Shown here: positions 1 to 8,132 of the stretch, piece after piece | How the letters are laid out: each line of letters begins with the position of its first letter | Numbering within the stretch: position 1 is the first letter of the stretch | From: Amycolatopsis nigrescens CSC17Ta-90 | GTDB taxonomy: Bacteria > Actinomycetota > Actinomycetes > Mycobacteriales > Pseudonocardiaceae | Assembly (NCBI RefSeq): GCF_000384315.1 | Contig: NZ_ARVW01000001.1 | Location: 1,745,746-1,809,745, forward strand | Length of the DNA stretch: 64,000 nucleotides | Direction: 5' to 3' | Translations under genes and position numbers: made by a program | Notes under the pieces: generated by a model | What the model was told of the DNA's origin: nothing | What the model saw: only the letters and a program-made list of their open reading frames with translations | Database searches by the model: none

Positions 1-81
1 GGTCTGGCCTGGCAGCAGGCATCCCGTCCATGGCGAGGGTGGTCTCCTGCGTCCTGAACTTGTATCGATACGGAGAGTTTG

Positions 82-315
82 ATGTCTAAGCGTTGCGATG
101 TGTGCGGCAAGGAGCCGAGCTTCGGCAGGCAGGTGTCACGCCTTGGCGTCCGCGCCCAGAAGCGGCGGATCAAGGGACGCTCGGCCCGCATGTTCTACCC
201 GAACATCCAGTCGATCAAGACGATCGTCAAGGGCACCCCGGTGCGCATGAAGGTCTGCGTGTCCTGCCTGAAGAAGGGCAAGCTCACCCGCCGTTCCTCG
301 CAGGTGTCCGCGTAG
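82..315 (+). CDS. rpmB: 50S ribosomal protein L28, zinc-binding (C+) form
   Basis: A 77-residue basic protein that binds 23S rRNA in the large ribosomal subunit. It opens with CDVCGK and carries a second CVSC pair near residue 60, so it is the zinc-ribbon (C+) form; actinobacteria often also carry a cysteine-free copy under Zur control, which is not in this window. The internal YPNIQS and GTPVRMKVC stretches are typical of L28. I chose the ATG at 82 over a TTG three bases earlier because GGAG at 72-75 is well spaced from it. The C-terminus is slightly longer than many L28s. It stands alone and two hairpins follow it. Confidence 0.96.
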   Translation: MSKRCDVCGKEPSFGRQVSRLGVRAQKRRIKGRSARMFYPNIQSIKTIVKGTPVRMKVCVSCLKKGKLTRRSSQVSA

Positions 316-397
316 TTCCAGCAGTGAAGGCGCCGCGCGGGGCGTCGAGTCGCATCTCCGCCCTCGCGCAGCAGCCGCTCTCCCTCGGTTGAAACAA

Positions 398-433
398 GGA
401 GCGGGGCCCGCCCAACCGGGCAGGCCCCGCTCC
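398..433 (+). terminator. Strong GC hairpin downstream of rpmB
   Basis: Perfect 11-bp stem (398-408 pairs with 423-433) around a short loop, about 80 nt after the rpmB stop. It lacks a U-tract, which is usual for actinobacterial terminators. It is the first of two hairpins in the 337-nt gap between rpmB and the permease gene. Confidence 0.6.
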
Positions 434-439
434 CTCTGG

Positions 440-468
440 TTTCCGGGGCCTGGGGGTCACCCCGGAAA
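440..468 (+). terminator. Second hairpin in the rpmB-permease gap
   Basis: A 9-bp perfect stem (440-448 with 460-468) with an 11-nt loop, lying 6 nt after the first hairpin. A weaker 6-bp inverted repeat follows at 477-494. The rest of the gap up to 652 shows no gene I can support. I looked for a ydaO-type riboswitch because of the KimA-like gene downstream and saw no convincing one. Confidence 0.45.
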
Positions 469-652
469 GTATTCGATCCGCCGCGACCGGCGGATGCTGG
501 TTCGGCGGAGACCTTACTCGATGCCGGGGATGAACAGAAGCCTGACCCCGGCTCGATGCGCCGACGGCGTTGGCGGAATCCGAACGCCACCGCGGCCCGT
601 CTTGACGATTTGCTGACTTCAGCGGCGCCCTGCCGCGCTTAGCGTTGTCGCT

Positions 653-2506
653 GTGGGCACTGGGGAAGACACCGGGGAAAACACCGCGGGGTCGGACGAG
701 CGACATCGGCTGACGGCCGTGACCGGCACCGTCGGGCTCGGCTTGGACGCGCTGGCCTCGGTGGCATACGGGCCGGAGGCGATCGTCGTGGCGCTGGCCG
801 TCGCGGGCGCCGTCGGCATGGGGTGGACGCTGCCGGTCACCGCGGTGATCGTGCTGCTGCTGGTGGTGCTGGTGGCCTGCTACCGACAGGTGATCGCCGC
901 CTACCCCGACGGCGGTGGCGCCTACACCGTCGCCAGGGAGCACCTCGGCACCAGGACGTCCCTGATCGCGGCGGCCTCGCTGGTGGTGGACTACGTGCTG
1001 AACGTGGCGGTTTCGGTCGCGGCCGGGGTCGCCGCGCTGACCTCCGCCTTCCCCGCCCTGCTGCCCTGGACCGTGGAGCTGTGCCTCGGGGTGCTGGCCG
1101 CGATCACCGCGGTGAACCTGCGCGGGGTGGTGGCCGGCGCGCGGCTGTTCATCGTGCCCGCGGCGGTTTTCGTCGCCTCGATCGCGGTGGTGGTCGGCGC
1201 TGGGCTGGTGCGGGGCGCACCGCTCCACCCACTGCCCGCCACCACCCAGCCGGCCGCGGTGGGTTCGGTCGGCGTGCTGCTGGTACTGGCCGCGTTCGCC
1301 AACGGGTGCGCCGCACTGACCGGGGTGGAGGCCATCGCGAACGCGACCCCGTCGTTCCGCGCGCCCCGCGCGGCCAGTGCCCGCCGTGCCGAAGCCTGCC
1401 TCGGCGCGCTGCTGGGGGTGCTGCTGATCGGGCTGGCGGTGCTGATCGAGCGCTTCGACGTCCGGCCGGTGCAGGGCCGGACGCTGCTGTCGCTGGTCAC
1501 CGAAGGCGCGCTGGGCGACGGCGCCGGGTTCGTGATCGTGCAGATCGCCACCGTGGTGCTGCTCGCGCTGGCCGCGAACACCTCCTTCGGCGGGCTGCCG
1601 GTGCTGGCCGCCCGGCTGGCCTCGGACGGGTTCGCCCCGCATCTGTTCGGGCTGCGGGCCGACCGGCTGGTGCACCGCTACGGCGTCGGGGTGCTCGCGG
1701 TGCTGGCCGGCGGGTTGCTGCTGTTCTCCGGTGGCGAGGTCGGCGTGCTGGTGCCGATGTTCGCCGTTGGCGTGTTCATCGGGTTCTTCCTCTGCCAGGT
1801 CGGCATGGTCCGGCACTGGCGCGCCGAACGCGGCCAGGGCTGGCGCGGGCGGGCCCTGCTCAACGGCCTAGGCGCGGTCCTCACCGCGACCGCGGCGGTG
1901 GTCGTCACCGCGACCAAGTTCACCCACGGCGCCTGGCTGATCGTGCTCGTCGTACCCGCGCTCGCCCTGCTGTTCGGGCGGGTGCGGGCCGCCTACGACC
2001 GGATCGGCGGCCAGCTCGGCGTCGGCGAGCTGCCGGACCGGCCGCGCCGGCTCGACACCCTGGTCGTGGTGCCCGTCGTGGCCATCACCCGGCTGACCTC
2101 CGAGCTGCTGTCCACCGCGATGGCGATGGGCCACCGGGTGGTGGCCGTGCACGTCAGCTATCCCGGCGAGTTCGCGGCCGCCCGCGCGATGGAGACCGAC
2201 TGGTTGTACTGGCGTCCCGAGATCCCGCTCACCGTGCTCGGCTCGAGCCGGCGGGAGCTGGGCCCGCCGCTGACGCGGTTCGTCCGCGACGCGCGGGCGG
2301 ACCGGGTGATCGTGCTGATCGGTGAGGTCCAGCCAGCGCACCGGTGGGAACGGATGCTCAAGAACCACCGCGGCGCGGTGGTCGCCCGCCGGCTGTCCCG
2401 CAGCACCGATGCCGTGGTCTGCCGGCTCCGGTTGCCGTTGCGCCCCGGTCTTGGCAGCCCGAAGATCGCCGAGGCTGAACGGACGCTCAGTCGGCACGGG
2501 GCCTGA
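653..2506 (+). CDS. KimA-like APC-superfamily potassium permease
   Basis: A 617-residue integral membrane protein of the APC superfamily. The first ~430 residues hold about twelve hydrophobic segments and the rest is a soluble cytoplasmic domain. LDALASVAYGPEAI near the start, YRQVIAAYPDGGGAY, VDYVLNVAVSVAAG and NGCAALTGVEAI match the layout of the Bacillus KimA (YdaO) K+/H+ symporter, and the C-terminal domain has the matching VAVHVSYPGEF stretch. Members import K+ into the cell. Start is GTG at 653. The 3' end overlaps the convergent TetR gene by 20 bp. A general amino-acid permease is the alternative, but the KimA-like C-terminal domain argues against it. Confidence 0.8.
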   Translation: MGTGEDTGENTAGSDERHRLTAVTGTVGLGLDALASVAYGPEAIVVALAVAGAVGMGWTLPVTAVIVLLLVVLVACYRQVIAAYPDGGGAYTVAREHLGTRTSLIAAASLVVDYVLNVAVSVAAGVAALTSAFPALLPWTVELCLGVLAAITAVNLRGVVAGARLFIVPAAVFVASIAVVVGAGLVRGAPLHPLPATTQPAAVGSVGVLLVLAAFANGCAALTGVEAIANATPSFRAPRAASARRAEACLGALLGVLLIGLAVLIERFDVRPVQGRTLLSLVTEGALGDGAGFVIVQIATVVLLALAANTSFGGLPVLAARLASDGFAPHLFGLRADRLVHRYGVGVLAVLAGGLLLFSGGEVGVLVPMFAVGVFIGFFLCQVGMVRHWRAERGQGWRGRALLNGLGAVLTATAAVVVTATKFTHGAWLIVLVVPALALLFGRVRAAYDRIGGQLGVGELPDRPRRLDTLVVVPVVAITRLTSELLSTAMAMGHRVVAVHVSYPGEFAAARAMETDWLYWRPEIPLTVLGSSRRELGPPLTRFVRDARADRVIVLIGEVQPAHRWERMLKNHRGAVVARRLSRSTDAVVCRLRLPLRPGLGSPKIAEAERTLSRHGA

Positions 2507-3086
2507 GCAGGTCTTCGAAAAGGTTGTCCACCAGGCCGCGGGGAATGCTCGACCCGGTCAGCGCGCAGTAGACGATCGGGCCGACCAGTGCGTCCATCGT
2601 GGCGTCGGGGCCGAGCCTCGGCGAGACCTCGCCGGCGTCGGCTCCGCGCGCGAGCATGTCGCGTTCCTGGCCGCGGCGTGGACCGAGATAGCGCCGGTGG
2701 AAGCTCTTGGCCGTGCCGGGATCGTGCTGCGCCTCGGCGAGCAGCGCGAGCAGGACCTTTCCGGCGGGGTCGCGGGTGACGAACCGCGCGAAGCTCCGCA
2801 GGTAGCCACGGATGCTTTCCGCGGTGGGATCGTCCGCCGGGACGGGAATGCGCTTGTCGCTGTCTTCGATGAGCGTGTCGAGCAGGATCTCGACCTTCGA
2901 GGGCCACCAGCGGTAGATCGTCTGCTTGGCGACACCGGCCCGACGCGCGATCGCCTCCACGGTCAGCGCACCGAAGCCGTGCTCGACGAGCAGATCGTCC
3001 GCGGCATGAAGCACAGCCAGCCGTGCAGCCTCGTCGCGCCGGTTGCCAGAGCGCGCCCTTGGAGACTGAGAGTTCGCTTCGGGCAT
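2487..3086 (-). CDS. TetR-family transcriptional regulator
   Basis: A 199-residue repressor-type protein. The N-terminal helix-turn-helix reads ALTVEAIARRAGVAKQTIYR followed by a WWPSK turn, diagnostic of TetR/AcrR; the C-terminal half is a TetR_C ligand/dimer domain. ATG at 3086 is used; a GTG three codons upstream (3095) is possible. It is transcribed away from the SDR gene at 3196, and the gap between them contains a perfect 28-bp inverted repeat, so it most likely represses both itself and the SDR. The ligand is unknown. Confidence 0.93.
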   Translation of the reverse strand: MPEANSQSPRARSGNRRDEAARLAVLHAADDLLVEHGFGALTVEAIARRAGVAKQTIYRWWPSKVEILLDTLIEDSDKRIPVPADDPTAESIRGYLRSFARFVTRDPAGKVLLALLAEAQHDPGTAKSFHRRYLGPRRGQERDMLARGADAGEVSPRLGPDATMDALVGPIVYCALTGSSIPRGLVDNLFEDLLRPRAD

Positions 3087-3140
3087 GCCGGACACAGTAC
3101 CCAGCAGCGACGCCGTGATCCGCCGCCAGTGCCGTGCTAG

Positions 3141-3168
3141 TGTCTAGACGCAACGCCGCGTCTAGACA
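3141..3168. promoter_or_regulatory. Perfect inverted-repeat operator for the divergent TetR/SDR pair
   Basis: Two 11-base arms, TGTCTAGACGC (3141-3151) and its exact complement (3158-3168), separated by 6 nt. The site is 27 nt upstream of the SDR start codon and 54 nt upstream of the TetR start, where autorepressing TetR proteins bind. Each arm contains the self-complementary TCTAGA. Confidence 0.8.
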
Positions 3169-3195
3169 AATTCCCCTCACTGCGAAGGAATGCAC

Positions 3196-3882
3196 ATGTC
3201 CGAACGTCAAGCCCTGATCATCGGAGCCTCCCGAGGGCTGGGGCTCGTCCTCGCCGACGAGCTCGCTCGCCGCGACTGGCGAGTCATCGCCACGACCCGC
3301 CAGAGCGACGGCGAGCTGCAAGCCAATGCCCAGGTCTGGAATGAACGGCTGGAGATCGAAACGCTGGAGCTGACCAGCTCCGAGCAACTGGCCGCGCTGC
3401 GCGAACGCCTGGCCGGCCGCCAGCTCGATCTGCTCTTCGTCAACGCCGCGATCGACCGGGGGAACCTGCCGATCGACGAGGTCCCGACCGACATGTTCAC
3501 CGAGGTGATGGTCACCAACGCGTTGAGCCCGTTGCGCGCCCTCGAAGCGCTCCGCGACCTCGTCGCGCCCGGCGGGACCGTCGCGGTCATGTCCTCCGAG
3601 CAGGGCAGCATCTCGCGGAACACCGAGGACGGCTTCGAGCTCTACAAGGCCAGCAAGGCCGCGCTCAACCAGCTGATGCGCAGCTACGCCACCCGCCACG
3701 GCGGCGACGGGCAGACCAAGCTGCTCATCGACCCCGGCCACAACCAGACCCGGCTCGGCGGACCCGACGCACCCCTCACACCTCAGGAGAGCATCCCGGC
3801 CGTGGTCGACGTCCTCGAAGCACAGGCCGGCGCCCCCGGCCTGCAGTTCCTGGACCGCGACGGCGAAGTCGTCCCTTGGTAG
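3196..3882 (+). CDS. Short-chain dehydrogenase/reductase
   Basis: A 228-residue soluble NAD(P)-dependent oxidoreductase. The Rossmann glycine motif is IIGASRGLGLV at the N-terminus, the active-site serine lies in VAVMSSEQGSIS, and the YxxxK pair is in ELYKASKAALNQ. The usual NNAG is NAAI here. GAAGGA at 3184-3189 fits the ATG at 3196 better than the ATG two codons earlier. The gene is the obvious target of the divergent TetR regulator. Substrate unknown; this compact YciK/CsgA-like type has no diagnostic specificity residues that I recognise. Confidence 0.9.
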   Translation: MSERQALIIGASRGLGLVLADELARRDWRVIATTRQSDGELQANAQVWNERLEIETLELTSSEQLAALRERLAGRQLDLLFVNAAIDRGNLPIDEVPTDMFTEVMVTNALSPLRALEALRDLVAPGGTVAVMSSEQGSISRNTEDGFELYKASKAALNQLMRSYATRHGGDGQTKLLIDPGHNQTRLGGPDAPLTPQESIPAVVDVLEAQAGAPGLQFLDRDGEVVPW

Positions 3883-3894
3883 CGGATCATCCGA

Positions 3895-4773
3895 TCAGCC
3901 GGTCAGGTAACCGCCGGAGGCGTCGAGGTCGGTGCCGGTGACCGCGCCGGCCTCGGCGGAGGCCAGCCACATCACCACGCTCGCCATCTCTTCGGCCCGC
4001 ACGATGCGTTTGATCGGATAGCTCTGGGCGATCTGCTCGTAAGTAAGACCGAAGGCTTCCGCAGCGCGGCGCAGCATCGGAGTGTCCACAGCGCCGGGCG
4101 CGAAGGCGTTGACGCGGATGTTGTCGGCGGCGTACTCGAGTGCGGCGACCTTCGTCAGCGACGCGACCCCGTGCTTGCTTGCGTTGTACGGGGCGATGGT
4201 GGCGAAACCGACCTCCGCCGAGATCGACGCCGTGTTGACGACGACCCCGCCGCCCTGGCGCAGCAGCTGCGGAATCTCGTACTTCATGCCGAGGAAGACG
4301 CCGCCGACATTGGTCCGCCACACCTCCGTCATGTCCACAAGGGACTGTTCGTGCAGCCGCACCGCCCGCGGACTTTCGATCCCCGCGTTGTTGAACGCGA
4401 CGTCGATCCGCCCGTACCGGTCGACGCAGGCCCGCACGAAGTCCCGCACCTGGCCCTCCACCCGGACGTCCGCGTGGCGGTAGGTGGCTTCTCCCCCGCC
4501 GGCGCGGATCTGGTCCGCCACCTGGCGGCCGAGTTGTTCCCGGCGCCCACAGAAGAACACCTTGGCACCTTCCGCAGCCATGGCCCGCGCGGTCGCCGCG
4601 CCGATCCCCGAGGTGGCTCCCGTGATCAGCACGACCTGGCCGGTGAACCGGCCGTGGCGCCCGGCCGCGGCGGCGGGGGCCGGCAAAGTCACAGCCCCGG
4701 CCACGACACCGAGTCCGGCCGCCTGCAGGACGTGTCGCCGGGTCAGGATATGGGACTCCAGCGACGGGATCAT
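3895..4773 (-). CDS. SDR oxidoreductase with a Tat-type signal sequence
   Basis: A 292-residue classical SDR with an N-terminal export signal. The mature part has TGATSGIG (cofactor binding), NNAGIES, a catalytic serine in NTASIS, YNASK and a C-terminal SGGYLTG, so the catalytic site is complete. Before it sits TRRHVLQAAG followed by a hydrophobic Ala/Gly stretch ending in PAPAAAAG, which looks like a twin-arginine signal. Tat export of a folded, cofactor-loaded SDR would be consistent. Start is ATG at 4773, overlapping the upstream SnoaL stop as ATGA, so the two genes are translationally coupled. Whether the signal is cleaved is inference. Confidence 0.88.
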   Translation of the reverse strand: MIPSLESHILTRRHVLQAAGLGVVAGAVTLPAPAAAAGRHGRFTGQVVLITGATSGIGAATARAMAAEGAKVFFCGRREQLGRQVADQIRAGGGEATYRHADVRVEGQVRDFVRACVDRYGRIDVAFNNAGIESPRAVRLHEQSLVDMTEVWRTNVGGVFLGMKYEIPQLLRQGGGVVVNTASISAEVGFATIAPYNASKHGVASLTKVAALEYAADNIRVNAFAPGAVDTPMLRRAAEAFGLTYEQIAQSYPIKRIVRAEEMASVVMWLASAEAGAVTGTDLDASGGYLTG

Positions 4774-5312
4774 CGGTGTGCCAGCCGATCCGGCAGCGGG
4801 GCCAGCGGGTAGTGCTGCCAGAAGAACGCGTCCGCGGCGTGCTGGTCGGCGGCGAAGTTGACCGCCTCCACGATCTTCCGCCCGGTGATCCGGAAGGCCA
4901 GCGCCCAGGTGATGTCCAGCCCGGCCGGGGTGGTGCTCCACCCTCGATGCAGGTCGACCACCCAGTCGCCGTCCGCCGCGAGGAAGAAGGTTTCGGCCCG
5001 GAACCCCGCGCGGCCGAGTTCCCGGAAGAAGGCGAGCACTTCGGCGACCCCGGTCTTCGTGCCGGACAAGGGATGGTGGCCCGGGATGGTCCAGCGGATG
5101 TCCGGGGCGAAGAAACGCTCCAGCGCGCGCAGATCGCCACTGGCGTAGGCCTGGTAGTACTCCCGGATCAGGCGGATGTTCGGGTGTACGGCGGTTTCTG
5201 TGGCTTCCTCGGCTTCAGCTCTGGCGCCGAGTATGGAAGTGGCGGCCAGCCCGGCCGCACCGACCCCCGCCCCGCGCAAGAAGGCGGCCCTGTTCAGCAG
5301 TTCGTGCACCAC
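4770..5312 (-). CDS. SnoaL-like (NTF2-fold) protein with signal sequence
   Basis: A 180-residue protein. After an N-terminal Ala/Gly-rich signal-like segment (RAAFLRGAGVGAAGLA, up to about residue 35) it has an NTF2-like fold typical of SnoaL polyketide cyclases and ketosteroid-isomerase relatives: IREYYQAYASGDLRALERF, a PDIRWTIPGHHPLSGT loop and a WALAFRITGRKIVE strand. It is the first gene of a two-gene unit and overlaps the exported SDR gene by 4 bp. The pairing suggests that both act outside the membrane on the same small molecule. Catalytic activity cannot be read from sequence alone. Confidence 0.82.
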   Translation of the reverse strand: MVHELLNRAAFLRGAGVGAAGLAATSILGARAEAEEATETAVHPNIRLIREYYQAYASGDLRALERFFAPDIRWTIPGHHPLSGTKTGVAEVLAFFRELGRAGFRAETFFLAADGDWVVDLHRGWSTTPAGLDITWALAFRITGRKIVEAVNFAADQHAADAFFWQHYPLAPLPDRLAHR

Positions 5313-5374
5313 GTGCTCCTCTCCTGTGGTTCACCACGCAACCACCAGGGGAAACCGCCGTCCAATACCCGCTG

Positions 5375-6271
5375 TCATGCACCCTGGGCATCACCCGCCC
5401 GCCGGGCGGCCTCGACGAAGTCCCGGACCACCGGACGCCGGTCGTCGCGGCGCCAGGCGAGCACCAGCTGGCTGGGCGGCAGGCCGCGCACCGGGACCGC
5501 GACCACCCCGTCACGCGTGAAGATGGGCGCGTTTCCCGCCGCCGCAAGGCAAACCCCGACACCGTCGACGAGCGCCTCATAGGTCTCGTCGGTGGTGGTG
5601 ATCTCCGCCGCCACCCGCACCGGCTGGCCACCGCGCTGCGCGGTGGCCAGCCAGAACTCGCGCAGCCCGCCCGAGGCCGCCGGCAGCGCGAGCCACGGTT
5701 CGTCGAGCAGTTCGGTGAAGTCCACCTCGTCCCGGCCGGCGAACCGGTGGCCGCTGGAGAGCAGGAGCAGCCGGGGTTCCTCGGCGACCAGCAGCCAGTC
5801 GTAAGGGGCGGGCCGGGGCAACGGAAGCCAGAGAAAGGCGACGTCCGCACTCCGGTCGGCCAGTCCCGCCGTGGCGTCCTCCCAGCCCACCTGTCGCACG
5901 ACCAGCTCGGCGGAAGGGCGTGCTTCGGCGTAGGCGGCCCGCACCCGCCGCAGCAAACCGCGGCCGAGCGTGGTGGACATGCCCACCCGCAGGCGGGCCG
6001 CGGACGCCTCCCGCACCCGCACCATGGCCGCGTCCCAGGCACGCACCAGCTCCCGCGCAGTGGGCAACAACGCCTGCCCTGCGTCGGTGAGCACCACACT
6101 CCTGCGGTCGCGCGCGAACAACGCCGCCCCGACCTGCGCCTCCAGCTGGTGAATCTGCCTCGACAACGTCGGCTGCGAGACGAACAACCGCTCCGCTGCC
6201 ATGGTGAAATGCAATTCCTCGGCGACCGCGACGAAGTAACGAAGATGCCGAAGATGAACGTCCTCACTCAT
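5375..6271 (-). CDS. LysR-family transcriptional regulator
   Basis: A 298-residue LTTR. The N-terminal winged helix is FTMAAERLFVSQPTLSRQIH and is followed by a long linker helix and a periplasmic-binding-protein-like effector domain from about residue 90. The start ATG overlaps the 3' end of the MFS gene by 8 bp, so regulator and transporter share a transcript, unlike the usual divergent LTTR arrangement. It presumably senses the transporter substrate or a product of it. The effector is not identifiable. Confidence 0.93.
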   Translation of the reverse strand: MSEDVHLRHLRYFVAVAEELHFTMAAERLFVSQPTLSRQIHQLEAQVGAALFARDRRSVVLTDAGQALLPTARELVRAWDAAMVRVREASAARLRVGMSTTLGRGLLRRVRAAYAEARPSAELVVRQVGWEDATAGLADRSADVAFLWLPLPRPAPYDWLLVAEEPRLLLLSSGHRFAGRDEVDFTELLDEPWLALPAASGGLREFWLATAQRGGQPVRVAAEITTTDETYEALVDGVGVCLAAAGNAPIFTRDGVVAVPVRGLPPSQLVLAWRRDDRRPVVRDFVEAARRAGDAQGA

Positions 6272-7598
6272 GCACGTCCACCAGCGGTCGTTCGCGGAAG
6301 GCGGGGTCGCGGCCGAGGAGCAGGGTGCCGACGACGGCGGCCACCATGAACCCGGCGATGACGAGCATGCCCAGCCGGTAGTCGCCGGTGAGGTCCTTGA
6401 GCCAGCCGGTGAGATACGGGGCGACGAAACCGGAGGAGTTCCCCAGTGCGGCGATCACCCCGATGCCGCCGGCCGCGGCGGGGCCGGTCAGGAACAGGCC
6501 GGGCAGCTGCCACCACACCGGCAGCGTGATGAAGGCGCCGACCGTGGTGATCGTGATGGCGACCATCACCAGCAGCGGTGACCGGAGGTAGAGCGCCACG
6601 CCGAGGGCGGCGGCGGCCGGCAGCAGTGGCACCGCGATGTGCCGGAGGCGTTCCTCGGCGCGGTCGGACTTCCTTGCGTACCACCACATCGCCACCGCGG
6701 CCATGCCGGAGGGCACCGCGGTGATCAGGCCGATGTGGAACGTGCTGAGCTCGGCCCCGTAGTCGGCCCGGAAGCCGGCCACGATCTGGGGCAGGAAGAA
6801 GGTGAGCGAGTAGAGGCCCCCGCTGATGCCGAACCCGATCATGGCCACCACGTACACCCGGTAGTCCCCCAGCGCCGCGCGCAGGGAACCGCGGCCATGC
6901 CGGACGACACTGACGCTCTCCGCGGTGAGGGTGCGGCGGAGCGCGTCGCATTCTCCGGCAGGCAGCCATCGGGCGGTTTCCGGACGGTCCGGCAGGAGTT
7001 TCAGCACCAGGAAGGCGAGCAGCACGGCCGGCGCGCCTTCGACCAGGAACATGAAGCGCCAGCCGGTGAAACCGGCCGCGGGCACGTCCATCAGCAACGT
7101 GGACAGCGGCGTGCCAACGGCCACCGTGACCGGCACCGCGAGCATGAACAGGGCGGTGAAACGCCCTCGGTGATATCGGGGAAACCAGTCGTTGAGATAG
7201 AGGATCATCCCGGGCAGGAATCCCGCTTCGCACGCGCCGAGCAGGAACCGGAGCAGGTAGAAGCTGGTCTCGCCCTGGATGAAAGCGGTGGCCGTGGCGC
7301 AGATGCCCCAGCCGAACGTGATCGCCGCGATCCACCGCCGGGCACCGATCCGGCGCAGCACGAGATTGCTGGGTAGTTCGAACACGGTGTAACCGGCGAA
7401 CAGCAGACCCGCGCCCAAACCGAACGCCGTCGCGCTGAAACCGAGGTCGGCGTTCATCTTCACGGCGGCGATACCGACGTTGACGCGGTCGAGGTAGTTC
7501 ACGAAAAAGAGAATCGCCATGAACGGCAGCAGCCGTCGCCCGGCACGCCGAACACCGCTGAGCAGAAACGTATCCGGCCCTGGCGCGCTAATGGACAC
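6264..7598 (-). CDS. MFS transporter, anion:cation symporter (ACS) type
   Basis: A 444-residue, 12-TM major facilitator. FFVNYLDRVNVGIAAVKMN in TM1 and the following DLGFSATAFG are the hallmark of the ACS/phthalate-permease branch, which takes up organic anions such as tartrate, glucarate, phthalate and hydroxyphenylacetate. LPGMILYLNDWFPRYHRGR between TM4 and TM5 is also typical. Start is GTG at 7598, which overlaps the VOC gene stop by 11 bp and has an AGAGGG about 11 nt upstream. The three genes VOC-MFS-LysR thus read as one unit. Exact substrate unknown. Confidence 0.88.
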   Translation of the reverse strand: MSISAPGPDTFLLSGVRRAGRRLLPFMAILFFVNYLDRVNVGIAAVKMNADLGFSATAFGLGAGLLFAGYTVFELPSNLVLRRIGARRWIAAITFGWGICATATAFIQGETSFYLLRFLLGACEAGFLPGMILYLNDWFPRYHRGRFTALFMLAVPVTVAVGTPLSTLLMDVPAAGFTGWRFMFLVEGAPAVLLAFLVLKLLPDRPETARWLPAGECDALRRTLTAESVSVVRHGRGSLRAALGDYRVYVVAMIGFGISGGLYSLTFFLPQIVAGFRADYGAELSTFHIGLITAVPSGMAAVAMWWYARKSDRAEERLRHIAVPLLPAAAALGVALYLRSPLLVMVAITITTVGAFITLPVWWQLPGLFLTGPAAAGGIGVIAALGNSSGFVAPYLTGWLKDLTGDYRLGMLVIAGFMVAAVVGTLLLGRDPAFRERPLVDVHE

Positions 7599-8016
7599 AG
7601 AATTCGTTGCCCTCTACGTCGACCATGGTGACGAAGTACTGCCCGCGCTCGCGACCGGTGCGAACTGCCGACGCACCCAGCTCGCACAACTGCGCCACCA
7701 GTGCGTCGACGCGCTCCATTTTCGTCTCCAGCGAATCGCCCCTGCCGGTGGCCTGTATGTCCAGATGCAGCCGGTTCTTGACGCGTTTCTCTTCCGGCAC
7801 ACCGATAAAGCAGAGCCGCCTGCCGCTGCTCGGATCCGTCACCGCCGCGAACCGGACCTGCTCACCGACCGGGTACCCCTTCGCCAGCTGGTAGTCCAGC
7901 CAGCTCGGATGCCCCTCCGCCGGACTGTCCACGGGATAGTCCAATGCTGCGGCCCAGAACGCCGCCATCCGGTCCGGATCCTGGCAATCGACGACGACCT
8001 GGAAATCTCGGGGCAC
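7588..8016 (-). CDS. VOC (glyoxalase-like) family protein
   Basis: About 142 residues with a glyoxalase/bleomycin-resistance-like fold: DFQVVVDCQDPDRMAAFWAA at the start, an internal RLHLDIQA strand and a C-terminal VDVEGNEFCVH, the standard end of the DUF-like VOC group. I place the start at the GTG at 8016, where the fold begins; an upstream extension to 8127 would run across the promoter of the divergent hydrolase gene. It overlaps the MFS gene by 11 bp. Members bind metals or small ligands; no specific activity can be assigned. Confidence 0.82.
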   Translation of the reverse strand: MPRDFQVVVDCQDPDRMAAFWAAALDYPVDSPAEGHPSWLDYQLAKGYPVGEQVRFAAVTDPSSGRRLCFIGVPEEKRVKNRLHLDIQATGRGDSLETKMERVDALVAQLCELGASAVRTGRERGQYFVTMVDVEGNEFCVH

Positions 8017-8058
8017 CCCCGCAGTCTGCCAGCGGAACCAGCCGAGCCGCCAGCTCCG

Positions 8059-8109
8059 TTGACAAAGCGGAACCTTGCTCCGTATAGTTCCGGAACAACG
8101 CTCCGCTTT
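8059..8109 (+). promoter_or_regulatory. Promoter and nested inverted repeats before the alpha/beta hydrolase
   Basis: TTGACA at 8059-8064 and TATAGT at 8083-8088 with an 18-nt spacer form a near-consensus vegetative promoter, rare in this GC-rich sequence. It is wrapped by an inverted repeat AAAGCGGA (8064-8071) / TCCGCTTT (8102-8109), with the perfect palindrome GTTCCGGAAC (8087-8096) inside. The design looks like an operator for a TetR-like repressor that is not encoded next to it. Confidence 0.6.
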
Positions 8110-8132
8110 GACCTCTGAAGGGAACACGCCTC

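Noticed and set aside
316..652. c-di-AMP (ydaO) riboswitch before the KimA-like gene
   Set aside because: Expected because of the Bacillus precedent, but none of the conserved ydaO core was recognisable; only GC hairpins are seen.
284..1816. Long antisense reading frame opposite the potassium permease
   Set aside because: Composition is Arg/Gly/Gln/His-rich shadow coding typical of GC-rich DNA; the plus-strand frame has clear permease motifs.
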